Source: Rhizobium sp. 007
Lineage (GTDB): Bacteria; Pseudomonadota; Alphaproteobacteria; Rhizobiales; Rhizobiaceae
Assembly: GCF_015353075.1 (NCBI RefSeq)
Contig: NZ_CP064187.1
Span: forward strand, 2,852,001-2,916,000
DNA length: 64,000 nt
Reading direction: 5' to 3'
Shown: piece by piece, positions 1-8,924 of the stretch
Layout: every line of letters starts with the position of its first letter
How positions within the stretch are numbered: the first letter of the stretch is position 1
The notes under the pieces: generated by a model
The model's input: only the letters and a program-made list of their open reading frames with translations
What the model was told of the DNA's origin: nothing
Databases searched by the model: none
Translations under genes and position numbers: made by a program

Positions 1-2509
1 TGCTCATGCCCGCTGCGATCAAGGCAAGCACTTGTTGTTCGTGCCACGTCAAACCAAGCGGGTGACGGCGGGCCGCCCCATATGGCCCTCTGCGGGTTTT
101 CGGCAACTGGCCCGCAACACCCAAGCGCTGCGCCTGCTTTCGCGCCAGCGCCGCAGCGGGACGCGCCTCCAACGACTCGAACGTCGTGACTGCACGGGCC
201 AATGCCGGCCCGGCATCGGCTCCTCGAACCTGCATCAGGGCAAGCGCCGCTTCATAGGGAAGCCCCAGGCGATCCCACTCCCTTGCCGCCGCCAGCGTAT
301 TGCCGCGCAGCTCGGCAGAACGCGCTAAAGGAATCTGCGCCTTCGGCGCGGGCAGCGGTTTGGCGATACCGCATCGCTTCCACCACACTGCGAGTTCGCC
401 GAAGTCCCAGGTACGGAAGTTATCGAGATCCATCCCGACGAGGGCATTTAATTGCTCATGGGCAGCACTGTCGTCTCCGTCAAGCCAGGCTGCTTCGGCC
501 AGCGCCAGACGGACTGGCACGATTCGTTGCAGCTCGCCGGTCGCCAATCCCTCTTGGAGCGCCTGCTGGAGAAGCGCCAAGCTGCCGGGCTCACCCAGTC
601 GCACGCGCACCGTTCCGAGCACAGTGAGCGCCGGCAGGTGCATGACCATCGGTAGGCGTTCGAGACTCATGACGCCCTGCGCAACGGTCTCAGCTTCGCG
701 AAAACGGCCCTGCTCCATGCGAAGCTGCGCCTGCCGGCCGAGCAGGTATTGCGCCGCTGAATCGAGATCGTGCCTAGTGGCGAATGCGATGCCTTCGGAC
801 AACAAGCGTTCAGCCAGGACAAAGTCCTTGGACACGGCCGCGCATTCCGCGAAGTTGGTGTAGGCTCGCGCCGCATGGTCGTGAAATCCGTGCTCGAGCG
901 CCAGCGCCAGGCTTTCCTCCAGCCGCTCGCGGCCGCCCGGACGGTCGGCGAAAAGGAGCGCGGTGCCGACATTGTTCAAAGCGTGGACGCGCGTTTCGAT
1001 TTCGCCCAGTTGGTCGGCGAGTGAGATCGCGCGCAAGCCCCAATCGATCGCGTCGTCGAAGCGATAATGGAGCATGTGAAGTTGAGAGCGCGTGCTGTAG
1101 GCCATCGCGAGCTCCGAGCCAGGCGGCAATTTTTCCATTTCGCGCACCGCCTGGTCTGCGTAGTCCTCCGCCGGCTGGCCTTCGCCGCGGCGCCAGTGCA
1201 GCCGTGACAGCCTGCACAGATTAGGACCGATCTTGTCGGTGCGTCCGAGTTCGCGCCAAATCGCGATAGCACGATGATGCGCCTCAATCACCGGTTCATA
1301 GACGAGCAGGGCCAGTCCCGCCTCGTAGGCCCAGTCCTCGTAAAGTTGTGCGGCCAGCTCCGGTGTGGCTTGGGCGACGTATCTGAGAGCTGTCGCCAAA
1401 TGTGAAGCCCCCTCCCGGTGGGCGCCTAGGCGCACCGCATGTGCCGCTGCTTGTGGCGCCAGTTCGAGAACGCGCGCGCCATCGTCGGCCCCGGCGGCGT
1501 GGTGTACCCGGCGTGAAAGCAGGGCAGACGCGTGGGTCGTGGGGAGTTGCGATATCGCCGCCTCCACCTTTGCATGGAGCGATCTCTGAACGTTCGGCGG
1601 CAACCGGTCGAGCGTCGCCTGCCGAGCAAGTTCATGTCTAAACATCACGGCGCCTTGATCGTCTTGCCGCAACAATCCGCGCGCCACGCATTGGTCCACC
1701 AGTGCTTCGGCCTCGACACCGAGCAGAGGCCGGATGAGCCACGGTTCCACGCTGCCTGGCACAATGCTGATCACCTCAAGCACTTTGCGTTCACCCGCTG
1801 TCAGTCGGGACAGGCGCGTCCAGACGGCATCGCGTATCGAATCTGGTACACGCCCTTGCTCCGCCTCGCCGCTTGCCAGAAGTTCGGTGATGAAAAAGGG
1901 ATTGCCCTCCGTAACGCGATAGAGATCGGCGGCGCGGCGGCCCGCCTGCTCAGCCAACACCGTCACCGCTTCGGGAGACAGCGGCTCAAGCGCAATGCGG
2001 GTGACCGATGCGGACGGAAGATCGCCGAGGACATGAGTCAGGGGATGATCGGCGCCGATTTCATCGCTGCGCAGACTGAGCACTAGCACGACTGGAAGCA
2101 AGGAGATGCGGCGACCGAGGTATTTTATCAGGTCGAGCGTCGCGTTGTCGGCCCAGTGGACATCCTCGAAGATGAGTACGATTGCAACACTGGCGTGCTG
2201 GAGCACATTCAACAGTGCCGGAAAGAGCCGCTCCGGCGGAGCCGCCTGATCGAGCAGTGCTGCCACACGGGGGTCAAGCAGTTGCCCAATGTCCTGCATG
2301 GGTCCGAGCGGGCACGGCGTGAAAAGCGCCTCGCACCAGCCCCATAATACCTGGCAGCCTTTGTCGGCATGCTCCGCGAACTCGCGCAGGAGAGAGGTCT
2401 TGCCGATTCCGGCTTCGCCTTCGAGCAGCACAGTGCTGCCGTGCCCGGCCGCAGCGCTCCGCATTGCGCTCAGCAAAGTTTCGAGTGGACCCTCTCGATC
2501 GAGCAGCAT
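1..2509 (-). CDS. LuxR-family regulator with N-terminal AAA ATPase (partial, cut by left edge)
   Basis: Reading the minus strand from ATG at 2509 gives 836 codons without a stop, leaving the window at position 1. A Walker A motif (GEAGIGKT) lies about 35 residues in, followed by a Walker B-like FEDVHWAD, a long TPR-like helical middle, and at the window edge the start of a LuxR-type helix-turn-helix (LTWHEQQVLALIAAG). This order is that of large ATP-dependent LuxR (LAL/MalT-like) activators, which bind an inducer and activate transcription. A GAGAGGG ribosome site sits just before the ATG. The target is unknown. The C-terminus lies outside the window. Domain call confident; function inferred. 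Confidence 0.85.
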   Translation of the reverse strand, partial: MLLDREGPLETLLSAMRSAAAGHGSTVLLEGEAGIGKTSLLREFAEHADKGCQVLWGWCEALFTPCPLGPMQDIGQLLDPRVAALLDQAAPPERLFPALLNVLQHASVAIVLIFEDVHWADNATLDLIKYLGRRISLLPVVLVLSLRSDEIGADHPLTHVLGDLPSASVTRIALEPLSPEAVTVLAEQAGRRAADLYRVTEGNPFFITELLASGEAEQGRVPDSIRDAVWTRLSRLTAGERKVLEVISIVPGSVEPWLIRPLLGVEAEALVDQCVARGLLRQDDQGAVMFRHELARQATLDRLPPNVQRSLHAKVEAAISQLPTTHASALLSRRVHHAAGADDGARVLELAPQAAAHAVRLGAHREGASHLATALRYVAQATPELAAQLYEDWAYEAGLALLVYEPVIEAHHRAIAIWRELGRTDKIGPNLCRLSRLHWRRGEGQPAEDYADQAVREMEKLPPGSELAMAYSTRSQLHMLHYRFDDAIDWGLRAISLADQLGEIETRVHALNNVGTALLFADRPGGRERLEESLALALEHGFHDHAARAYTNFAECAAVSKDFVLAERLLSEGIAFATRHDLDSAAQYLLGRQAQLRMEQGRFREAETVAQGVMSLERLPMVMHLPALTVLGTVRVRLGEPGSLALLQQALQEGLATGELQRIVPVRLALAEAAWLDGDDSAAHEQLNALVGMDLDNFRTWDFGELAVWWKRCGIAKPLPAPKAQIPLARSAELRGNTLAAAREWDRLGLPYEAALALMQVRGADAGPALARAVTTFESLEARPAAALARKQAQRLGVAGQLPKTRRGPYGAARRHPLGLTWHEQQVLALIAAGMS

Positions 2510-2806
2510 CGCGAAACCCTCTCGTCGAGAGTATAACAAAATTAGATTATTTTGGCACAATGAAGTCTGTGCGAGTTGAAGGCCGTACGCCAATATTAGG
2601 TATAGGTTTTCGTTGTTTCTCCGGGACGTTGAGTAATCCGCTTCCGGTTGCTCGCGCGTGATGCGCGAAACCGGAGCGCGCGGAGGGCTGAGCAATCCAA
2701 TTATCGCCGCTCGCGCACCTTCAGATTGCAGCAAGGACAGTTTCAAAGTCGACGGCACGCATCAGGAGAAATTTTTGCGGCTAAAGCATTCTATATATTG
2801 ACTGGT
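2510..2806. other. Intergenic region, no gene seen
   Basis: About 300 bases between the divergent side of the LuxR-like gene and the EamA remnant. It should hold the promoter of the leftward LuxR-like gene. I see no convincing ORF or strong repeat. Confidence 0.5.
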
Positions 2807-2958
2807 TCAGCGGCGGAAAATCCTGCCATCTATGACGATCAGGCTGGCCATGATCAATGCCATCCCGGCTAATTCGAACGGCTCCAACCGCTCACCGAGA
2901 AATAACGCACTCAGTATGATTGCACTGACCGGCACTAGGAGCGTCACCAGGGAAGCTT
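2807..2958 (-). pseudogene. EamA/DMT transporter C-terminal remnant
   Basis: On the minus strand this stretch reads as the last ~50 residues of an EamA (drug/metabolite transporter) protein: LVPVSAIILSALFLGERLEP then a final hydrophobic helix and VIDGR, ending in TGA at 2807-2809. The E-R-L-E-P-F sequence after a membrane helix is typical of the final EamA repeat. The rest of the gene (about 250 residues) is missing; the homology stops at the 3' end of vapC. The toxin-antitoxin pair therefore seems to have replaced the front of a transporter gene. Family call is from memory of the motif. Confidence 0.6.
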
Positions 2959-2959
2959 G

Positions 2960-3364
2960 TCATGGGACCGTTTCGACGTCGGTCTGCCGAAATTCGTCAT
3001 CTGTCGCCAGGATCGGCACGTCATAATGTTTGGCGCAAGCGTAATGCAGACAATCGCCGAGATTGAGACCATGGCGTCCTGAGCGGTAACGGTGCGCCGC
3101 CGACAATGCAAGCCGGGTCGTCTCCATCGCCGGCGGCAGCTCGCGAATTTCGACCCCTCGCTCGTCGAGAAATTCGAGCAGCAGTGGCTCTACGGCTTGA
3201 ACCGAAATGTTGAACTTGTCCGGACGGGCAAGTCCAAGAGCAGCTTCCAGCACGGCGATCGGCGATGTCATCGGGCCTTTCGTCGAAGCGATCGCTTCTG
3301 AGACCCGCTCCGCCTCCGGTTCCTCCGATAGAAGGGCGATGATCGCGCAGGCATCGACAAACAT
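2960..3364 (-). CDS. vapC: VapC-type PIN-domain toxin ribonuclease
   Basis: A 134-residue PIN-domain protein. It starts MFVDACAIIALL, with the first conserved acidic residue (D4), and carries later acidic positions typical of PIN ribonucleases (E42 region, NLGDCLHYACA, LATDDEF). VapC proteins cleave RNA, usually tRNA or rRNA, when released from their antitoxin. The ATG shares one base with the vapB stop (TGATG), which implies translational coupling and sets this start over a GTG five codons upstream. It forms an operon with the VapB-like gene just upstream. Complete by length. Confidence 0.87.
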   Translation of the reverse strand: MFVDACAIIALLSEEPEAERVSEAIASTKGPMTSPIAVLEAALGLARPDKFNISVQAVEPLLLEFLDERGVEIRELPPAMETTRLALSAAHRYRSGRHGLNLGDCLHYACAKHYDVPILATDDEFRQTDVETVP

Positions 3365-3609
3365 CAGCCTTCGTCCCACATCTCATCGAAGGCCTCGCGT
3401 GGAAGCGGTTTCCTCGCTACGTCATTGATGGCGATCCGATGCTTCTCCCGCAGCCGTCTCGCGGTCTGCAGCGGCGTTTCGGTATTGCGCCGGCGCTCTA
3501 TCGCTTCCTTCATGGCGATGACGATCGCTTCTGTGATCGTAACCCCTGCCATTTGTGCGAACTTGCGCGTGAGAGCATCGGCTTCCGGATTATTGACATT
3601 GATTGGCAT
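3364..3609 (-). CDS. vapB: VapB-family antitoxin
   Basis: An 81-residue protein with an N-terminal ribbon-helix-helix-like segment (MPINVNNPEADALTRKFAQ, then TITEAIVIAMKEAIERR) and a charged C-terminal tail ending EAFDEMWDEG, the part that would wrap the toxin. It matches the VapB/Rv0623 type. It neutralises the downstream VapC and probably represses the operon. I chose ATG 3609; a GTG at 3618 is also in frame but has no better ribosome site. The inverted repeat just upstream is a likely operator. Confidence 0.85.
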   Translation of the reverse strand: MPINVNNPEADALTRKFAQMAGVTITEAIVIAMKEAIERRRNTETPLQTARRLREKHRIAINDVARKPLPREAFDEMWDEG

Positions 3610-3618
3610 GGCGCTCAC

Positions 3619-3662
3619 ATGTAGATGGAATCAACTATTAATGTATATCAATTTATCTACAT
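3619..3662. promoter_or_regulatory. Candidate VapBC operator (inverted repeat)
   Basis: Arms ATGTAGAT (3619-3626) and ATCTACAT (3655-3662) are perfect inverted repeats across an AT-rich 28-base spacer, immediately upstream of vapB. Position and symmetry fit an autoregulatory site; binding is inferred. Confidence 0.45.
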
Positions 3663-3879
3663 TTCAAGCGCAGGAGAGTTCAGCGGAGAGACGACAGATA
3701 TGTCTAGAGCCGACCGACTGACTATTCCGGTTGGCACTGTTTTTTCAGTTATCGGAGAAAATCTCGCCGACGTCGCCACGGCAAGTAGTTGGCGATCAGG
3801 AGCATTGACGGCCAGCACGTCGGCCGCGTTGCCCAGCCAGCGCCGAGGAGAGGTTCACTGTCCCTCGTCTTCACTGACG

Positions 3880-4053
3880 TCATTCGAGGTTAGCGAGAAA
3901 TATTTCGATCTCGCGTTCGAACTGCTCGTCCCCGGCCTGCGCCTGTGCAATCAGGGCCGCGAGTTCGGCTTCGGCCTTGGCCCGTTCTTCCTTGGTGAAG
4001 TAGCAGCTCCGAAGTTCGGCACGCAGTTCGTTGACTTGATCGATAGTGGTCAT
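3880..4053 (-). CDS. Small conserved-type plasmid protein, 57 aa
   Basis: A 57-residue ORF starting ATG at 4053 behind a strong AAAAGGAGG ribosome site. The protein begins MTTIDQVNELRAELR and is highly charged, Glu/Ala/Gln-rich and probably helical throughout (AELAALIAQAQAGDEQFE). It has no signal peptide or membrane segment. It lies between toxin-antitoxin cassettes in the same orientation as DUF736, and small helical proteins of this kind are common next to DUF736 on rhizobial plasmids. Function unknown. The ribosome site and codon pattern make it likely real. Confidence 0.65.
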   Translation of the reverse strand: MTTIDQVNELRAELRSCYFTKEERAKAEAELAALIAQAQAGDEQFEREIEIFLANLE

Positions 4054-4383
4054 GTTGATCGCCTCCTTTTGATGACGTCAACGGGACCACGTGCGCACGA
4101 CGCGCGTGTCAGGGATCGCGGAACGCGACCGGCAGGGGCCGGCGAGTGGGGTGCCGGTTTTGTCGGAGCACAGGGAACCGGAGCGGAGATAAAACCGGGG
4201 GCCCACGCTCGTCCTTGACGCGGGCTGAACAGCCGTAGAATGGGAGGGCAGAAAGAAGAGAACCCGCGACCCCGACCAGGGGTCGCGACCGTATTCCTAA
4301 GAGTTCAGCCGCATGCCGCCGGGTTCCTCCAGGCCGAGGGTGAGCCCAGCCCCGCCCCGCTGGCGGGGGCAAATTTCCGGTCA
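4054..4383. other. Intergenic region with strong hairpin
   Basis: About 330 GC-rich bases without a convincing gene. A near-perfect hairpin with nine paired bases sits at 4265-4287 (GCGACCCC, loop GACCA, GGGGTCGC plus one outer pair). No T-run follows on either strand, so it is not a clear terminator. Its role is unknown. Confidence 0.45.
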
Positions 4384-4801
4384 TTATCTGGACCGGCTGA
4401 CCTCGGTAAACGACTTGCGACGCGCTATGAACTCGCGGAGAAGGGGAAGAAAAAAGGCTTTGCTGAACCGCCCAATGGGTGGTTCGGGCTCAAGGTAAAA
4501 GGAGCGGCCGACGACATCGCTGTTGAATTCATCTAGGATGATCCAGAGCCGCAAATCTGCATTGAGGCCGGCCCGCCGTTTCTCGATGGCGGGGATTTCC
4601 GCGGCGAAGCGAGGCCTTCTCCGGCTGCTTCGTAGTGATCGGGAAAAACAGTACCAGATCGCCATCATGACGGGGGAGCCTCACGCCAACGGCAACCGGC
4701 CGATCCTTTCGGCCCTCAGTCTCACCCTTGCCGGCCTCTCTAGCCCAGAGATAGGGATAGCGGATGACTGTCGCGGTCTGTATGTCGTCATAGCTGCTCA
4801 C
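4384..4801 (-). pseudogene. MazF/PemK-like toxin, frameshifted
   Basis: The N-terminal half reads from GTG 4801 (IRYPYLWAREAGKGETEGRK, RPVAV, FPITTKQPEKA). After that the frame runs into nonsense, while the neighbouring frame carries the rest (EIPAIEKRRAGL, LWIILDEFNSDVVGRSFYLEP, GRFSKAFF). Compared with the intact homologue at 10949-11371, one extra base at about 4612 explains the break. The GTG overlaps the antitoxin stop (GTGA), so the pair was once coupled. MazF-like toxins cut mRNA; this copy should be inactive unless the frameshift is a sequence error. Confidence 0.75.
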
Positions 4802-5064
4802 CGGCTGGCCTCGTCGGTCTCCGCATAGGCGTCGACCGCGGCCTCGAATTCGTCGAGCAACTCGCGCGGCATAGTTTCAAGCATGCCGACTGAACGGACA
4901 TCGGATTGCCGCATCAGGCGTTCGTAGTCATCGATGTTGAGAAGCACGAGGCGCGGCTTGTTGCGTTGGGTGATCGTGACTGGATGGCGCAGTGCCTCGG
5001 CGATGATATCGCCAGATTTCCGGGAAAGATCACTTGTCGAATAGGAACCACCTGTGCGGGGCAT
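4798..5064 (-). CDS. Phd/YefM-like antitoxin, partner of broken toxin
   Basis: An 88-residue protein with a Phd/YefM-like N-terminal DNA-binding fold (YSTSDLSRKSGDIIAEALRH, PVTITQRNKPRLVLLNIDDYERL) and an acidic tail (RELLDEFEAAVDAYAETDEA). It is a clear homologue of the antitoxin at 11361-11621. I chose ATG 5064 because GGAG lies six bases ahead of it; ATG 5076 is in frame but lacks a ribosome site. Its toxin partner overlaps by four bases but is frameshifted, so this antitoxin may now be solitary, possibly able to cross-neutralise the intact toxin further along. Confidence 0.82.
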   Translation of the reverse strand: MPRTGGSYSTSDLSRKSGDIIAEALRHPVTITQRNKPRLVLLNIDDYERLMRQSDVRSVGMLETMPRELLDEFEAAVDAYAETDEASR

Positions 5065-5127
5065 GCTGGTCTCCATAGGTATTTGGTGCCGGCGATTATA
5101 GCGTCTTTATGGACACAAATCCACCAT

Positions 5128-5153
5128 ATACAGCATTGTTGTAAATGCTGTAT
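5128..5153. promoter_or_regulatory. Candidate antitoxin operator (10-bp inverted repeat)
   Basis: ATACAGCATT (5128-5137) and AATGCTGTAT (5144-5153) are perfect inverted repeats with a six-base loop, flanked by an outer pair GGACAC (5111-5116) and GTGTCC (5161-5166). They sit about 65 bases upstream of the antitoxin start, as expected for an autoregulated toxin-antitoxin promoter. Confidence 0.55.
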
Positions 5154-5263
5154 GTTATCCGTGTCCGCTTGCGAGGCGGCTGGTTGGCCGGGATCTCAGT
5201 CCGGGCGGACCAGATGTTGGATACCGTCTTCGGCTCGCGTCGCGTAGACCAGAGCCGGGAAGC

Positions 5264-5413
5264 TCAGGTGGTCGAGCTCACGAGGTCATCGCCGTCTTCG
5301 TCCGGAAAAGCTTGCAGGAAGAAGGTCTGCAGCGGCCGGTCGTAGCCGATGACGGCGTCGGGATCGCTATGGCGGGAGGCGGTTTTCGCGACGGTGATCG
5401 TGTAGCGGCTCAT
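5264..5413 (-). CDS. Small plasmid-type protein, 49 aa
   Basis: A 49-residue ORF from ATG 5413, preceded by GGAGCCTCCCG. It begins MSRYTITVAKTASRHSDPDA and ends FPDEDGDDLVSSTT, with an aromatic middle (DRPLQTFFLQAF). It lies 74 bases downstream of the DUF736 gene in the same direction, so the two probably form one transcript. I have a sense of similar small proteins beside DUF736 genes on rhizobial plasmids but cannot name a family. Function unknown. Confidence 0.6.
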   Translation of the reverse strand: MSRYTITVAKTASRHSDPDAVIGYDRPLQTFFLQAFPDEDGDDLVSSTT

Positions 5414-5487
5414 CGGGAGGCTCCTCGGATCGGATGGGGTGCGTTCGCGGGTGGGGCCGGCCCCGTTGCCAGGGCCGGCATTCCGGA

Positions 5488-5811
5488 TCAGGCCGGATTG
5501 TTCCAGAGGATGACCTTGCGGTTCGGTTCCCCGCCGGGAGCGGGTGCGAGATTGCCGAAGATCACGCCGATTTCCGGTGCTTCCAGCTTGACGGAGAGGT
5601 ATTCCTCGCCGGTCTGGCGGGCGATGCGGGCCCACGCGGCTCCGATTTCAAAGCCGGTCTTGCGATGGATGACGCGGTAGTCCGGGGCTTCCTCGCTCGC
5701 CTTGTTGGTGTTCGGGATGATGGCGATCGGGGCATTGACCCGGATGGTGGCGAAGACGCCTTCAAGGGTGCCGTCGGTCTTCTGCGTCAGGGTTGCGATC
5801 GTGGTGGCCAT
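5488..5811 (-). CDS. DUF736 domain protein
   Basis: A 107-residue protein that is full-length for DUF736: MATTIATLTQKTDGTLEG at the start, PNTNKASEEAPDYRV in the middle (the family's hallmark), then GAAWARIARQTGEEYLSVKL and a C-terminal PNRKVILWN. A strong AAGGAGA site precedes the ATG. The biochemical role is not established. The gene is very common on rhizobial plasmids and conjugative elements, often next to conjugation or replication genes, so it marks the mobile backbone. Confidence 0.9.
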   Translation of the reverse strand: MATTIATLTQKTDGTLEGVFATIRVNAPIAIIPNTNKASEEAPDYRVIHRKTGFEIGAAWARIARQTGEEYLSVKLEAPEIGVIFGNLAPAPGGEPNRKVILWNNPA

Positions 5812-6586
5812 GGTATTGTCTCCTTCGGTTGCTCGGGACCATTCCCGATGGCGCCCGAAGAAGGGGCCGAGCCGCAGGCGTCACCGGAGCGCAAGCGCAG
5901 GGGAACCCCTTGCGGGTTGACGCTGATGGCGGCCGGCCCCTTAAAAGGCGGCATAAAAAACGGGAATGGTCCTCGATGCGGCCGATGGGCGAGACGTCCA
6001 TCTGTGGCCATCCGATTCGTCCCGGCTGCAGACCGCCCGCGCCCATGATGCACGGCACCGTCCGGATCAACGCCTCCTCGTCCATCCTCGCCCACAAGCG
6101 AGCCTGGCATGCCTCACCGCCAGACTTCAGTGCCTCACGGCGGTATCGCTGCGCCGCCGCCTCGCTGCCCGACCACAGGGACGTATTTCGCTCGATGCCA
6201 GCCTGGCGCGGCAATCTTCGGGAACCTCGCCCTGACCAATCCCGGTCTCAGCCAAAGGTCTCGCCGAGTCTCAACAGGGCGCGGGAAAGACCGGCCTTCA
6301 TCGTCGCGCGCAGGCGCTTGCCAATATCGAGGACACAGCCAAACTCTGTCTGGGCGCGGCAAGCTGCACATCCATCACGGCTATGAACCGATCCGCCGCC
6401 ACTCATCAGCAAAGTCGTTGAAGATCGTCGGCCGCGCGATTGATGATTGCGAAACGACGCATCGGCTTCTCCGCGATTGTCGTGCACAAGCTCTTTTGCC
6501 GGGCGCATAGGAGCCCGAGGATGGAGCACAATCTCGCGGAGTTAGGCTGCACCGGCCGCCTAAGTGTACGTTAGTCAGACCGCAGC
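5812..6586. other. Long gap without a credible gene
   Basis: About 775 GC-rich bases between DUF736 and the cyclase gene. Open frames exist on both strands but none has a recognisable domain, ribosome site or sensible composition. One minus-strand frame (about 6529 to 5900) is open apart from a single stop at 6248-6250; it could be a decayed gene, but GC-rich sequence makes such frames by chance. Confidence 0.4.
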
Positions 6587-8821
6587 TCACTTCACCATCG
6601 AGAATTCGAACCTGTCCCACTGAAGAATCAATCGATACTCGTTCTTTTGGGCGAACGTGCCGTCGCGATTGCGGACAATGACGCCGCAGAAACGCCACCG
6701 CGTCGGGTAGATGGAACAGAGCATATCGCCCTCGATTTTGCTGCTCCCCTGATCGGACCATTCTCCGACGGTGATCACTGTCGTGCCGTCTGGTGCCGTC
6801 ACTCGCCGATATGCCTCGCCTGTCTCGATATTGCGCCCCTGGATTTCGTGACCGAAGAGCAGAGCCCTTATCGCGTCGCCGTCGAGGCGATCTTCCGGCT
6901 TCGGGCTGAAACCCTCGGGCAGATCCGGCACACCTGCCTTGCGCAGACCCACGAGGACTCTTTCCAGGTCGACGTAATTCTTGAACGGGAATTCGACCGC
7001 AGCCATCAGCCCTGTGTATTCAGGTTCCTGCGCTTGGACCAGGTATGGCTTCAACCTCTCACGGGCGGCAGCAGCATCAGCGTGTCGACCGAGGTGCCCG
7101 TAGGCGGAGATGAGCAACACGAGCCCGTTGTAATTGGCCCAAAAGTCCCAATAGGAGGTTTCCTTCGATTCCGGAGCGATCTTTTCGAAGGCGACGACAG
7201 CTTCCTCGAAGCGGTCCATCGAGAAGTAGGCGAGCCCGGCAAGGAAGTAACGCTCGCGCGGCCAAGCGGGATCCACACGTGCTGCGGCATCAAGGTAGCC
7301 GAGACCATTCTCGGCCCTGCCGTTAAAAATCATGGCGCGACTCAGCGACTCGTAACTGGAAGGGTCGCTGGCGTCGAGCGCTATGGCCCGCTCCGCGGCG
7401 GCGATCGCCTCATCGGATCTTTGCATCATCTTCAACTTTCCTGCGAGGAGTGTGTAGTACCCCGGAGAGGGATTCTTGGGGGCCTGCGTGAAGTAGGCGT
7501 CTGCCTTGCTGCGGGCTTCATCCTGCGTAAGCCCGAACACTTTTGACCGTGCCTCGGTCCAATGTGCTTCCCGATACATCCAGGCGAGTGCCGCCGCAGC
7601 ATTGCCAAAGGTGCGATCAAGCGCCAAGGCCTGCTCATAGTATTTTACGGCCTCCACCCAATCCTCCGGCCTTTCCCTCAGTTCCAGTTCGCGACCGCGC
7701 AAATATGCCTCGTACGCGGCGAGGTTACTTGTTCCACCAGCGCTGGGTCCAACTTGATGGCTCGTGACCAGGCGAAGCTTGAGCGCCGTTGCGATCTCTC
7801 CAACCATCTTGTCCTGAAGCTCGAACACGTCGCTCCATGCCCCGTCGAGCCGCTCCGCCCACACGTTGCCATTGGTCGTCGAGTCTATGAGTTTTGCATT
7901 GATGCGCATTTCGGCCCCGGCACGACGTACGCTGCCCTCCAGGATGTATCGAACGCCCAATTGGGTCGAAACCTCTGATGGCAGGCTGGACTTGTTTTTA
8001 AAGGTGAATGCAGCATTTCGCGAAATTACGAACAGGCCGGGAATGCGTGCCAGTTCCGTTGTCAAATCCTCGGTAATGCCATCGGCAAGGTAGCCCTGCT
8101 CCTTGTCATCGCTGAGGTTGTCGAAAGGCAACACGACGAGGGACGGTCGGGTGTCGACAGCAGCAATGGAGGCAGCATCCTCCCTCTGCCAAGGTTGCCA
8201 CCATGCCAATCCCGCCAATAGAAAGACAGCGATACCCATGGCGGCTGCGGGAATAGCCCGGGCTCGCAGGGTCCTCGTTGGGCCGATGGTGCTGCGTTCC
8301 ACCGCGGGGTCAAGCACCACGCGATAGACCCGGATAGGCTCGGCAATGTTCTTGACCCTCCGCTCGCCCAGCGCAAGGTAACCGACCGCGAGCTTCGATC
8401 TCACCTGGTCATAGGTGGTTCCGGATATTGCGATGCCGCCGGGTTCCGCCAGCACCTGCATGCGGTCGGCGATGTTAACACCGTCACCGTGAATGTCTTC
8501 GCCTTCGACGATGATGTCGCCGAGATTGACACCAATGCGGAAAACCATCCTCTGTTCGGGCGGAAGTGCTGCGTTGCGCCCGGCTTTCTCCTGTTGAAAT
8601 TCCACCGCGCAGTGCACGGCATCCACCACGCTGTGGAACTCGATGAGCACGCCGTCGCCCATGGTCTTTACCAGGCGACCGTGATGCGTGGCGATCTTCG
8701 GCTCGAAGAGTTCGTGCAGGTCGGCGTGGAAGCGGATCCGCGTTCCCTCTTCGTCGACCTCGCTCATTCGGCTGTATCCGACGACATCCGCAATCAGGAC
8801 TGCTGCTAGGCGGCGCTCCAT
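6587..8821 (-). CDS. Class III adenylate/guanylate cyclase with TPR domain
   Basis: A 744-residue protein. Residues ~1-180 are a class III nucleotidyl cyclase domain (MERRLAAVLIADVVGYSRM with a catalytic Asp, later KTMGDGVLIEF and GVNLGDIIVEGEDIHGDGVN). A single membrane helix follows at about residue 190-210 (GIAVFLLAGLAWW). Then comes a FlgO/TolB-like segment (PSLVVLPFDNLSDD, LADGITEDLTTELARI, GVRYILEGSVRR) and TPR repeats. This is a well-known rhizobial architecture that makes cyclic nucleotide in response to unknown signals. I chose ATG 8821 because AGGAAG precedes it and the family starts MERRLAA. It is monocistronic here. Confidence 0.87.
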   Translation of the reverse strand: MERRLAAVLIADVVGYSRMSEVDEEGTRIRFHADLHELFEPKIATHHGRLVKTMGDGVLIEFHSVVDAVHCAVEFQQEKAGRNAALPPEQRMVFRIGVNLGDIIVEGEDIHGDGVNIADRMQVLAEPGGIAISGTTYDQVRSKLAVGYLALGERRVKNIAEPIRVYRVVLDPAVERSTIGPTRTLRARAIPAAAMGIAVFLLAGLAWWQPWQREDAASIAAVDTRPSLVVLPFDNLSDDKEQGYLADGITEDLTTELARIPGLFVISRNAAFTFKNKSSLPSEVSTQLGVRYILEGSVRRAGAEMRINAKLIDSTTNGNVWAERLDGAWSDVFELQDKMVGEIATALKLRLVTSHQVGPSAGGTSNLAAYEAYLRGRELELRERPEDWVEAVKYYEQALALDRTFGNAAAALAWMYREAHWTEARSKVFGLTQDEARSKADAYFTQAPKNPSPGYYTLLAGKLKMMQRSDEAIAAAERAIALDASDPSSYESLSRAMIFNGRAENGLGYLDAAARVDPAWPRERYFLAGLAYFSMDRFEEAVVAFEKIAPESKETSYWDFWANYNGLVLLISAYGHLGRHADAAAARERLKPYLVQAQEPEYTGLMAAVEFPFKNYVDLERVLVGLRKAGVPDLPEGFSPKPEDRLDGDAIRALLFGHEIQGRNIETGEAYRRVTAPDGTTVITVGEWSDQGSSKIEGDMLCSIYPTRWRFCGVIVRNRDGTFAQKNEYRLILQWDRFEFSMVK

Positions 8822-8924
8822 ACCAGATCTTCCTGGGTGAGCCTCAAACGACATCTTACAGCACGTCACGTTTGGGTGCCATTGCTGATGGCCGGACAGG
8901 CGAATGCCCGCGGGCTGGTCCTTG

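Noticed and set aside
4109..4384. 91-codon minus-strand frame
   Set aside because: Pro/Arg-rich without motifs, and it spans a strong hairpin; not supported as a gene.
5762..6529. Possible decayed gene, one frame with a single stop at 6248-6250
   Set aside because: No family motif, no ribosome site; open frames are expected by chance at this GC content.
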